Below, piece by piece: positions 1 through 6,257 of a DNA stretch of 6,615 bases. The position numbers and the translations under genes were made by a program. This DNA is from JBLHGN01 sp047616325. GTDB lineage: Bacteria; Pseudomonadota; Gammaproteobacteria; Pseudomonadales; Cellvibrionaceae. The stretch spans positions 1-6,615 of the forward strand of contig JBLHGN010000205.1 of NCBI GenBank assembly GCA_047616325.1, read 5' to 3'. The number at the start of each line of letters is the position of its first letter. Within the stretch, counting starts at the first letter, position 1. The notes below the pieces were generated by a model. That model was not told where the DNA came from, made no database searches, and worked only from the letters and a program-made list of their open reading frames with translations.

Positions 1-2
1 AA

Positions 3-95
3 AAGGCGTGTAAGGAAATTTACGACACCGGGACGATTGTTTTTGATCAGGTATTGGGGAAATTAAATTATAAAGTGAGACCGGTCACTTCGTAA
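3..95 (+). other. Unrecognised 30-codon reading frame, open at the left edge
   Basis: A plus-strand frame runs from the window edge to a TAA at 93-95 and encodes 30 residues (begins KACKEIYDTG, ends VRPVTS). Its composition is plausible for protein, but nothing in it is recognisable to me. It is not in the frame of the adjacent transposase remnant (79-291) and overlaps its start. It could be the end of a gene lying to the left, an out-of-frame piece of the decayed transposase, or chance. Thirty codons is too short to decide. Confidence 0.2.
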
Positions 96-291
96 ATTCC
101 GGACGTTATTTCATGCACGTTCCTTAGATAATATTCTGACCTACTTTACACACGGTATTAGCAATGCGGCGGCAGAGGGATTAAATTCGAAAATTCAGAC
201 AGTGAAATCAAATGCCCGAGGTTATCGCTCATTTTCTGGATTTAGAAACAGTATATTATTTTACTGCGGTGGACTAGAAATGGCTCCATAG
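79..291 (+). pseudogene. C-terminal remnant of an ISL3-family transposase
   Basis: This frame encodes 70 residues and a TAG stop at 289-291. It carries the typical C-terminal end of ISL3-family (DDE_Tnp_ISL3) transposases: DNILTYF at 127-147, then SNAAAEGLNSKIQ at 160-198, then NARGYRSF and ILFYCGGLEMAP before the stop. The glutamate of AAAEG is, from family knowledge, the last acidic residue of the DDE catalytic triad. Full proteins of this family are about 400 residues, so only the last sixth or less is here. The same frame has stops just upstream (TGA at 76-78, TAA at 64-66), and I cannot follow the domain across them in another frame. The copy is therefore decayed or broken, unless the stops are sequence errors. 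The first 15 or so residues (79-123) match the family poorly. It faces the flagellar operon. Confidence 0.85.
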
Positions 292-292
292 C

Positions 293-316
293 GGTTACAC
301 AGATCTACGAAGAGCC
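293..316 (+). repeat. Candidate right terminal inverted repeat of the ISL3 element
   Basis: One base after the transposase stop begins a 24-bp segment whose reverse complement starts GGCTCTTCG and ends GTGTAACC. A terminal repeat starting with GG and lying just behind the transposase stop is the usual arrangement in ISL3 elements, and as I recall GGCTCTTC-type ends occur in the family. The matching left repeat is outside the window, so the pairing cannot be checked. If the element ends at 316, the next 8 bases (317-324, ACATTTTT) would be one copy of the 8-bp target duplication typical of the family. Confidence 0.5.
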
Positions 317-371
317 ACATTTTTAGATAGGCTATATTATTTTTTCTAATAATAACTGGTTTTGATAACCT
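317..371. other. AT-rich gap between the IS remnant and fliJ; no clear terminator
   Basis: These 55 bp separate the presumed end of the insertion sequence from the fliJ stop. They contain an A/T-only inverted repeat, tattatt at 335-341 and aataata at 348-354, with a 6-base loop. There is no GC-rich stem followed by a U tract on either strand. I therefore cannot place an intrinsic terminator for the flagellar operon here. The weak hairpin may be incidental to the base composition. Confidence 0.4.
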
Positions 372-800
372 TTAGCTCCTTCGCTGAGTGACCCACTCGT
401 CTATTATCTTTTGCTCCTTTTTATCGACTAACTGATTCTCCTCCATTCGGTAGCGCTGAATCAATGCCTTCATGTTTTGGTGTTTTAAATGGGCTTGCTG
501 CCAAACGCGCTTGTGGGCTTCCATATTCGCCAATGCCTTGGCTATATGAATTTGTTGATCTTTTTTTACGTTGGACAACTGTTGCAGCAGTTGACGTGAG
601 CGAGCCACTTCAATGGCTCTAAGTGCCTGGTTTCTGGCACTGAAGAGAAGCGTATAATCTTGATAGTACTGCTCCAGCTCATTAAGCTTGCTTTCTTGTT
701 GCTGCAGTTGGTTTTTACTGCTAGCAAATAATCTCGCAGCCTCCTCTTCGGCACGTTTTGCCAATTCCAGCACAAGGCTTAAGCGCTTCGAGCGTTCCAT
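372..800 (-). CDS. fliJ: Flagellar export chaperone FliJ
   Basis: FliJ is the small coiled-coil stalk of the flagellar export ATPase. It contacts the FliI hexamer and the export gate protein FlhA, and helps escort rod, hook and filament chaperones in the cytoplasm. The protein is 142 residues, near the usual length of about 145. It is almost entirely charged and Gln-rich helix with no membrane segment. The family shows in the N-terminal RSKRLSLVLELAKRAEEEA (residues 3-21) and in the C-terminal stretch RMEENQLVDKKEQK then DEW..QR (118-140). It starts 4 bp after the fliI stop. An AGG overlapping that stop lies only 3 bases before the ATG, a short spacing, so translation is probably coupled to fliI. 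It is the last flagellar gene in the window; no fliK follows. Its family is weakly conserved, so position in the operon carries part of the call. Confidence 0.93.
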   Translation of the reverse strand: MERSKRLSLVLELAKRAEEEAARLFASSKNQLQQQESKLNELEQYYQDYTLLFSARNQALRAIEVARSRQLLQQLSNVKKDQQIHIAKALANMEAHKRVWQQAHLKHQNMKALIQRYRMEENQLVDKKEQKIIDEWVTQRRS

Positions 801-804
801 TTAC

Positions 805-2205
805 CTAACGTTCCAGCCCGCGCTTTGAACTCTTCTGAGGCGGATTTAGCACACTTTGCAACATGGCTTGACTCTCGCCGTAAAAAGATGGCTCTGTCAT
901 CTTTTGACAAATAAAGGTTTGCAAGTGGGGAAAGCGCTCAATGGCTGTATCGATGGTTTCATCGCTGCCTTTACTATAGGCGCCAATTGCAATGAGATCC
1001 CGGTTACTTTTGTAACGTGCTAACAACTGCTTGAAGCGTTGGGCATTGGCAAGTTGTTTTGCCGATACAATACTTGGCATCACACGACTGATAGACGCTT
1101 CAACATCTACCGCGGGATACACGCCTTCCTCCGCCAAGCTGCGAGACAATACGATGTGGCCGTCGAGTATAGCTCTGGCCGAATCGGCTATCGGGTCTTG
1201 TAAATCATCGCCTTCCGTTAGTACGGTATAGAAGGCAGTAATGGAACCGCCGCCCTTGTCCGCATTACCCGCACGCTCGACCAATTCAGGTATTTTTGAA
1301 AATACAGAAGGCGGATAGCCTTTGGTTGCCGGCGGTTCGCCGATGGCCAAGGATATTTCTCTTTGTGCCTGCGCGAAGCGCGTGAGTGAGTCCATCAACA
1401 ACAACACACTTTTGCCTTGATCGCGATAGTATTCTGCTATGCGAGTGGCGAGCTGGGAAGCACGCAGCCGCATGAGCGGTGCCTCATCTGCCGGCGCGGC
1501 AATAACTACCGCTTTTTTCAGACCTTGCGGGCCAAGAATCTGATCTACAAATTCTTTCACTTCGCGACCGCGTTCACCAATTAAACCCACCACCACAATA
1601 TCGGCTTTGGTAAAGCGGGTCATCATTCCCAACAAAACACTTTTGCCCACTCCGCTTCCGGCAAATAATCCTATTCGCTGCCCTTTGCCGACGGTGAGCA
1701 AGCCGTTAATTGCACGAATGCCAACATCTAGAGGCTCATCAATGGGGTGACGATGAAGTGGGTTGATAACACTTGGCATCAGCTCCACGTCAGAATCACT
1801 ATTTACCGGGCCTTTACTATCTAAGGGTTGGCCGATACCATTTAAAATTCTGCCTATCAGATGACCGCCCATTGAAAGCTTTTTGTGTTCCTCCACAGGA
1901 ACCACTTTGGCACCAGGCTGTAGGCCATCCACTTTTTGTACCGGCATTAAGAAGGTGGTTTCATTATGAAACCCCACCACTTCGGCTTCAACTTCACTGC
2001 CCGAATTAAGTAATATTTTACACTGTCGCCCTACGGATACATTGAGGCCAACGGCCTCAAGCGTTAAACCCACCATGCGCGTTAATCTACCGCTCGCTTC
2101 AGGAGAGTTTGGCACCAATGAGTACTGACGATATTTTTGCAATCGCTGTTCAAGACTTAAAAGATAGGAGGGATGGGAATTTTTTAATGCCATGTTGTGT
2201 TTCAC
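805..2205 (-). CDS. fliI: Flagellum-specific export ATPase FliI
   Basis: FliI is the ATPase of the flagellar type III export apparatus, related to the F1 beta subunit, and forms a hexamer at the cytoplasmic mouth of the export gate with FliH and FliJ. The 466 residues fit the family. The N-terminal helix (about 10-30) is the expected FliH-binding part. Walker A is AGSGVGKS at 182-189. The loop GLIGERGREV (207-216) carries the expected catalytic Glu211. Walker B is LLLMDSLTRF (268-277) with Asp272. DDLQDPIAD (333-341) and LDGHIVLSR (348-356) are also typical. All key residues are present, so it should be active. The start at 2205 is a GTG, with GAG 8 bases upstream; an ATG at 2193 (residue 5) is the alternative but has no visible Shine-Dalgarno. 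I prefer the GTG, because a tail frame linked to fliH closes 2 bp before it. Confidence 0.98.
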   Translation of the reverse strand: MKHNMALKNSHPSYLLSLEQRLQKYRQYSLVPNSPEASGRLTRMVGLTLEAVGLNVSVGRQCKILLNSGSEVEAEVVGFHNETTFLMPVQKVDGLQPGAKVVPVEEHKKLSMGGHLIGRILNGIGQPLDSKGPVNSDSDVELMPSVINPLHRHPIDEPLDVGIRAINGLLTVGKGQRIGLFAGSGVGKSVLLGMMTRFTKADIVVVGLIGERGREVKEFVDQILGPQGLKKAVVIAAPADEAPLMRLRASQLATRIAEYYRDQGKSVLLLMDSLTRFAQAQREISLAIGEPPATKGYPPSVFSKIPELVERAGNADKGGGSITAFYTVLTEGDDLQDPIADSARAILDGHIVLSRSLAEEGVYPAVDVEASISRVMPSIVSAKQLANAQRFKQLLARYKSNRDLIAIGAYSKGSDETIDTAIERFPHLQTFICQKMTEPSFYGESQAMLQSVLNPPQKSSKRGLER

Positions 2206-2207
2206 GC

Positions 2208-2440
2208 TTATGTCTCGTTGCGATTATTCGCCGCATCTTGATTTTTATCCGCTTGGCCGTCCGCGTTTACGTCAAGTGTTTGCGCACTATCCGTTTCGGC
2301 ACTCGAAGCAAGCCCACGATTTCAGCATTAACATCCTGCCCTGCACTTTTATTTTCGTTGCTGCTAGTATTGATACTGTTGCTAGCAGAACGATCGACTT
2401 CCGTCAGAGGAGTAGATGCATCGTCTTTTGCTGTGTGTAT
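2208..2440 (-). pseudogene. Probable eroded C-terminal extension of fliH
   Basis: Between the fliH stop and fliI there is no independent start, yet the sequence reads like protein. Directly after the TAA, the fliH frame continues for 42 codons (2440-2315), rich in Ser, Asn, Asp and Thr and without Cys, Phe, Trp, Tyr or Met. At the GGG run 2313-2315 the quality moves to another frame: restoring one G would continue through 34 codons (2312-2211) of similar Ala/Asp/Asn/Gln-rich residues, again without aromatics or Cys. That second frame ends in TAA at 2208-2210, leaving 2 bases before the fliI GTG. The unshifted frame instead turns basic and stops at 2267-2269. The simplest reading is a longer disordered FliH tail broken by one nonsense change and one single-base deletion, or two sequence errors. 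The tail lies outside the conserved FliH domain. Confidence 0.55.
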
Positions 2441-3343
2441 TTATGATGAATCCGCTTGGTTAAAGTTCTCCATGGCGGTGGTCTGGTTTTCTTCCAGATT
2501 CTTTTTTGAATCGTCGATTTCACTTGGCACACCATGCGTGCGAAAATTTTCTACTTCACTGACACTTTTTTCGTCTATATCTCCATTCTCTCTAACGCGG
2601 TTTAGATAGTTTGATAAGCGCGACTCGAGCGTATAGTCGACAAGACTTTCAAGTGTCTCAACCCGGCAGCCTCCAGCAGATAACATGCTGTCTATTTTTA
2701 TATCCCAATTTCTATGCTCTTTTAGCACTGTATCGTTTACCAATGTGGCATCCGACTCACACAGGTGTACGCTTATATTTTTGGCGCCCGCAGGCAGTGC
2801 CACCAAGGCGCGTTTAATAACCCCATAAAGGGCCTGTGGCGAATAGTGTATTTCGTGCGCGATAATTTCCTTGGAAAAGTTCATTGCGATGTCGACAATA
2901 ATATTTTCTAGATGGGTGGTTTGTTCCTGTACCGGCACCATAAGTGCCGCGCTAATTTTGGACAAGCGCATAATCTCGTCATTAAGTCCCTTTTTGGTTT
3001 CGAGATAGGCTTTGTCGTGACCGGTCTTTAATCCCTTTGCATGTCCTTCATTTGTACCCCTGGTTACGCCTTCTTCATAACCATGCTGATAGCCTTCTTG
3101 TTTGGCTTCTTTCGCCATTTGAGTCAATTGTTCGACGGTGAGCGGTTTGGGTTTTACCTTGCCAGTGTAATCTTCAATAACGATACTACTATCGTTTTCC
3201 ACCTTGTGTTTTTGCTCTTTTCTTGCACTTCTAAATACTCGGCCTTTATTCTCCATATTGGGAAGTGCCCAGGTAACCACAGACTTATCACCGTCGAGTG
3301 TTTCAAAGGGAATACGGTTTGGTTGTTTTGGTATTTGGCTCAT
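2441..3343 (-). CDS. fliH: Flagellar assembly protein FliH, export ATPase regulator
   Basis: FliH dimerises, binds the N-terminus of FliI, restrains its ATPase activity and docks the complex to the C-ring and export gate. The 300-residue protein shows the expected parts in order. An N-terminal WALP (25-28) matches the conserved Trp region thought to contact FliN or FlhA. A basic segment follows at 35-48. A run of seven glycines spaced four apart (84, 88, 92, 96, 100, 104, 108) is the FliH GxxxG repeat helix. The C-terminal domain (about 125-249) ends SLVDYTLESRLSNYL. Residues 250-300 are an acidic, probably disordered tail beyond the conserved domain. The ATG is preceded by an in-frame TAA 9 bases upstream, so no longer start is possible; the Shine-Dalgarno is weak (AAAGA). 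The stop may be a recent truncation, since downstream codons continue with similar composition. Confidence 0.96.
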   Translation of the reverse strand: MSQIPKQPNRIPFETLDGDKSVVTWALPNMENKGRVFRSARKEQKHKVENDSSIVIEDYTGKVKPKPLTVEQLTQMAKEAKQEGYQHGYEEGVTRGTNEGHAKGLKTGHDKAYLETKKGLNDEIMRLSKISAALMVPVQEQTTHLENIIVDIAMNFSKEIIAHEIHYSPQALYGVIKRALVALPAGAKNISVHLCESDATLVNDTVLKEHRNWDIKIDSMLSAGGCRVETLESLVDYTLESRLSNYLNRVRENGDIDEKSVSEVENFRTHGVPSEIDDSKKNLEENQTTAMENFNQADSS

Positions 3344-3408
3344 TTTATAGCGTCTTTAGGTCATTCATTAAAATTCGAAAGAATAAAAATTACTACATGC
3401 CTTTGCTT
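3344..3408 (-). other. AT-rich fliG-fliH spacer
   Basis: This 65-bp gap interrupts an otherwise tight operon. It is AT-rich and has no convincing promoter or hairpin. It includes a 7-codon frame (3345-3368, MNDLKTL) ending one base before the fliH ATG, without a ribosome site. I see no function in it. Confidence 0.4.
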
Positions 3409-4437
3409 TTACATCATATCGTCGCCACCGCCTCCCAAATTAATTTCGCCTGCATCGGCCATGCGGCGAGCAATGGTGAGTATTTCTTTTTGCGCACTTT
3501 CAACTTCGGAAACTTTAACAGGCCCTTTCGCTTCAAGATCGTCGCGTAACAGTTCGGCCGCTCGTTTCGACATATTGGCAAAGATTTTTTCTTGCAGAAT
3601 ATCATCCGCACCCTTGAGGGCCAAGATAAGCACATCAGAAGACACTTCGCGCAATAGTGATTGAATACCTTTATCGTCAACATCCTTCAGGTTTTCAAAC
3701 ACAAACATAAGATCTTGAATCTGGGTACCGAGATCCTCATCAATTTCTCGTATCGAATCCAACAATTCTCCCGCCATGGAGCTATCCAGGTTGTTAACGA
3801 TTTCTGCAGCCACTTTATAGCCGCCCATATCCTTAGTTTGCGAACCGGCATTACCCGAAAATTGTTTTTCAAGAATACTGTTTAGTTCTTGCAGAGCGCT
3901 GGGCTGCACAGTGTCAAGAGCGGCCACCCGAAGCATCACATCGAGGCGCACTTTTTCAGGGAAAAATGTAAGGATTTCGGCCGATTGATCCGAATCCAGA
4001 TAAGCAATAACGATAGCCTGTATTTGTGGATGCTCATTGCGAATAATGTCGGCCACCGAGCGAGCATCCATCCACTTAAGCGTGTCCAAACCGGTAGTAT
4101 TGCCACCCAGCAGTATTCGATCGACTAAGCCATCGGCCTTGTCTTGGCCAAGCGCAGCCACCAACATATTGCGAATATAGCTGTCGGCGCCCACTCCCAA
4201 ACCTGTTTGTGTACGAACTTCGTCCATAAAATTTGACAACACAATTTCAACTTCTTGTTGCTGGATATTCGACAGTTGCGCCATGGCCGTACCGAGCCTT
4301 TGCACCTCCTTCGGGCCCATATGTTTTAGTACTTCAGCGGCACTCGACTCACCGAGCGACATCAGCAAAATGGCCGCTTGATCTATTCGGGTTAAATTGG
4401 TCTTTGCAGGTTCTTTGCCTTTAGCCACGCCACTCAT
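3409..4437 (-). CDS. fliG: Flagellar motor switch protein FliG
   Basis: FliG is the rotor protein between the MS ring (FliF) and the FliM/FliN C-ring; its C-terminal domain takes torque from the stator. At 342 residues it is full length. The N-terminal FliF-binding domain occupies about 15-100, the middle domain carries the EHPQ motif (135-138) that binds FliM, and the ARM-C part carries GGYKVAAEIVN (205-215) and MFVFENL (244-250). The charged torque ridge can be aligned to E. coli with a constant offset of 11: Lys275, Arg292, Asp299 and Asp300 match K264, R281, D288 and D289. Lys308 replaces R297, a conservative change. A Gly-rich end (GGGGDD, 335-340) follows. The start overlaps the fliF stop as ATGA, and GGA lies 10 bases upstream, so translation is likely coupled to fliF. 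Confidence 0.99.
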   Translation of the reverse strand: MSGVAKGKEPAKTNLTRIDQAAILLMSLGESSAAEVLKHMGPKEVQRLGTAMAQLSNIQQQEVEIVLSNFMDEVRTQTGLGVGADSYIRNMLVAALGQDKADGLVDRILLGGNTTGLDTLKWMDARSVADIIRNEHPQIQAIVIAYLDSDQSAEILTFFPEKVRLDVMLRVAALDTVQPSALQELNSILEKQFSGNAGSQTKDMGGYKVAAEIVNNLDSSMAGELLDSIREIDEDLGTQIQDLMFVFENLKDVDDKGIQSLLREVSSDVLILALKGADDILQEKIFANMSKRAAELLRDDLEAKGPVKVSEVESAQKEILTIARRMADAGEINLGGGGDDMM

Positions 4438-6119
4438 TCTTCATTAATCCAACGTTTAATTACCTGGGCAACGCGCCCAGCATCATCGGCCACCAAACCT
4501 TTAACGGCGTTTAACTGTTGCTCGTAACTCTCTTCTGGACTAGGCAAGCCCAGCACATCGCCCCCCGTTAGCGTAACTGTTTCGTTCGATAGCGAATCGA
4601 AGGAATCAATTCCGGCGGAATGCAGTGCTTCAAGTTCACGGCGCTCGTCGTCTTCGCGAGACTTAACGCCTGAACCGGCCAAACTTTTTAAAACGGGCCT
4701 CACCAACCCGATTAATAGCGCGATAATCACCAAGGCACCGGCCAGCGGCTTTAACGCGGTTCGAACATTTTCCTGCTCCCAAATAGGAATATCGTCTTCC
4801 ACTACATCGCTTAAAATCATGGGATAAAACGACTCATTTAAAATATTGACACTGTCACCTCGCGCGGCTGAGAAACCTACAGCGTCTCTGATAAGTATAG
4901 TCAATCGTTCCAATTCGGCATCGGTCCATCGTTTTGGTGGAGGCTGTATCTCGCCGGCCGCAATACCAAATACCTTCTTATCATCCACAACCACGGCTAC
5001 TGTAAGACGGCGCAAGCGACCTTTTTCATGCTTGGTATAGCGAACTGTTCTATCAAGCTCGTAGTTAGTGGTGGACTGAACACGAGAATTGCTCGGAGCG
5101 ACCCCCTCGTTTTTCTGCCCCCTCGGCCCGGCAACCTCTGGCGCCCGCCCCCCTGCGGGAGGTTGATTAGTTAGGGCGCCGGGAATCCCCCCCGCTGTAG
5201 CCGACCCTACCCGTTGCTCTTCTACTTTTTGCTCGCTGCGCACCGCGGGTAAATCGGGGTTAAAACTTTCTTGGGCCTGCTCACTTTCGGTAAAATCAAT
5301 GTCGGCCGAAACTTCCGTTTTAAAATTATCTACACCAACGATAGGGGTAAGCAAACGGCGAATACGAAGCACAATGTCATTTTCAACTTTGCGCGCATAG
5401 TCGATATGCTGTGACGCAGCAACCAACTTCTCGTCTTCGACCTCCACCGACAGCAAGTTGCCTTTTTGATCCACCACGGTGACGTTTTCGATATCCAGCT
5501 CGGGAATGCTCGATGCAACTAGGTTGGCAATGCCGCGTACCTGTTTTGAGTTTATAGGCCGTCCTGGAAATAATTCGAGAAACACAGATGCACTGGGTTC
5601 GCGTCCGTCTCGAACAAAAACGGTTCGCTTGGGGATGGCCAAATGAATTCGCGCACTGCGAACAGAATTAATACTCGATATTGTTCTCGCCAACTCGCCC
5701 TCGAGACCCCTACGATAGCGTGTCGCCTCCATAAACTGACTGGTGCCCAAGGGTTGCTCTTGATCGAGCAACTCAAAACCCATAGTTTTATCGCCCTGAA
5801 TGCCGCCTTCAGCCAACACAATACGCGCCTTTTGCAAGTCGTCTACGGGAACCAGAAGTGCGCCGCTACCCACATCAATTTTGTAATCAATTTCATTAAA
5901 ATCGAGTATCCTACCTACCTCCGACGAATCTAAGCGGTCGAGGCTGCCATACAAAGGTTTATAGTCTTCGCCCAAACTCCAAAAGGCGATGGAAATACCA
6001 AATGCAACACTGGCGGCGAGACCGATCATCAGCCCGGCTTGGCGAACGAGATTAAGATTATTGAATCCTTCGATAGCGTCGTTATTGCCACCGGAAGGCA
6101 TGGGAAGCGAACTGTCCAT
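4434..6119 (-). CDS. fliF: Flagellar MS-ring protein FliF
   Basis: FliF forms the MS ring in the inner membrane, the platform on which FliG and the export gate are built. The protein is 561 residues, within the family range. One membrane helix lies at about 27-49 and a second at about 460-477. Between them is the periplasmic region: the ring-building motifs (about 50-225) include ELARTISSI (142-150) and ASVFLELFPG (177-186), followed by the collar-forming domain with a Pro/Gly-rich linker at about 300-345 (GGIPGALTNQPP at 310-321). The C-terminal cytoplasmic tail (about 525-561, ending VIKRWINEE) is the FliG-binding part. A weak Shine-Dalgarno GAG sits 8 bases before the ATG. The linker codons carry four long G runs on the coding strand, noted separately. 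The gap back to fliE is 136 bp, mostly tandem repeat. Confidence 0.98.
   Translation of the reverse strand: MDSSLPMPSGGNNDAIEGFNNLNLVRQAGLMIGLAASVAFGISIAFWSLGEDYKPLYGSLDRLDSSEVGRILDFNEIDYKIDVGSGALLVPVDDLQKARIVLAEGGIQGDKTMGFELLDQEQPLGTSQFMEATRYRRGLEGELARTISSINSVRSARIHLAIPKRTVFVRDGREPSASVFLELFPGRPINSKQVRGIANLVASSIPELDIENVTVVDQKGNLLSVEVEDEKLVAASQHIDYARKVENDIVLRIRRLLTPIVGVDNFKTEVSADIDFTESEQAQESFNPDLPAVRSEQKVEEQRVGSATAGGIPGALTNQPPAGGRAPEVAGPRGQKNEGVAPSNSRVQSTTNYELDRTVRYTKHEKGRLRRLTVAVVVDDKKVFGIAAGEIQPPPKRWTDAELERLTILIRDAVGFSAARGDSVNILNESFYPMILSDVVEDDIPIWEQENVRTALKPLAGALVIIALLIGLVRPVLKSLAGSGVKSREDDERRELEALHSAGIDSFDSLSNETVTLTGGDVLGLPSPEESYEQQLNAVKGLVADDAGRVAQVIKRWINEE
5102..5193 (-). other. Homopolymer-rich segment inside the fliF linker
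   Basis: On the coding strand, this part of fliF has G runs of 5 (5102-5106), 5 (5118-5122), 6 (5148-5153) and 7 (5187-5193). They encode the Gly/Pro-rich, poorly constrained loop of the periplasmic domain (about residues 309-340). The reading frame is intact. A CCTCCC-GCA-GGGGGG hairpin is possible around the 6-G run. Such runs are prone to slippage during replication and to sequencing error. Confidence 0.6.
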
Positions 6120-6152
6120 AATCTGGTCTCAATTTAGTATGTATATTTCATT

Positions 6153-6257
6153 GGTGATTGGTAGTTGGTAACCTGTAACCCGCAATCTGTAACCTGTGCC
6201 CTGTAACCCGTAACCTGTACCCTGTACCCTGTACCCTGTACCCTGTACCCTGTAACT
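6153..6257 (-). repeat. Heptanucleotide tandem repeat between fliE and fliF
   Basis: A 7-bp unit, TGTANCC on the plus strand (GGNTACA on the coding strand), is repeated 15 times, the two leftmost units (6153-6166) being weak. Five identical TGTACCC copies fill 6216-6250, and a variant copy (6251-6257) runs into the fliE TAG stop. Moving towards fliF the copies diverge: CGTAACC, TGTAACC, TGTGCCC, TGTAACC, CGCAATC, TGTAACC, GGTAACC. The array makes up most of the 136-bp spacer. In the sense orientation it has five GGG runs separated by TACA. There is no coding capacity. Confidence 0.95.

Noticed and set aside
73..90. AAGTGA/TCACTT inverted repeat as a regulatory site
   Set aside because: Only 6 bp of stem inside decayed mobile-element DNA, with no associated gene start.
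1031..2009. Plus-strand reading frames of 66-78 codons across fliI
   Set aside because: They lie opposite a gene with complete catalytic motifs, have no ribosome sites and resemble no family; they are shadows of fliI codon use.
2300..2445. Programmed frameshift or stop-codon readthrough making a long FliH
   Set aside because: There is no clear slippery heptamer or strong downstream structure, and two separate events would be needed. Mutation or sequence error is simpler.
2109..2609. Plus-strand frame of 166 codons with a hydrophobic stretch over the fliH-fliI junction
   Set aside because: It overlaps conserved fliI and fliH sequence on the opposite strand. Its Ser/Leu/Val-rich stretch is what the complement of the Asn/Asp/Ser/Thr-rich tail codons produces.
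3345..3368. Seven-codon leader peptide before fliH
   Set aside because: No ribosome site and no regulatory codon pattern; a frame this short is expected by chance.
3041..3664. Plus-strand frame of 207 codons opposite fliH and fliG
   Set aside because: It spans two conserved genes and the spacer, and its Phe/Leu/Cys-rich content is that of a complement frame.
6120..6170. Sigma-54 promoter for fliF in the fliE-fliF spacer
   Set aside because: I found no TGGCAC-N5-TTGC-like pair on the minus strand here; the operon promoter is expected upstream of fliE.
6153..6257. CRISPR array
   Set aside because: The repeat unit is 7 bp with no spacers, so this is a simple tandem repeat.
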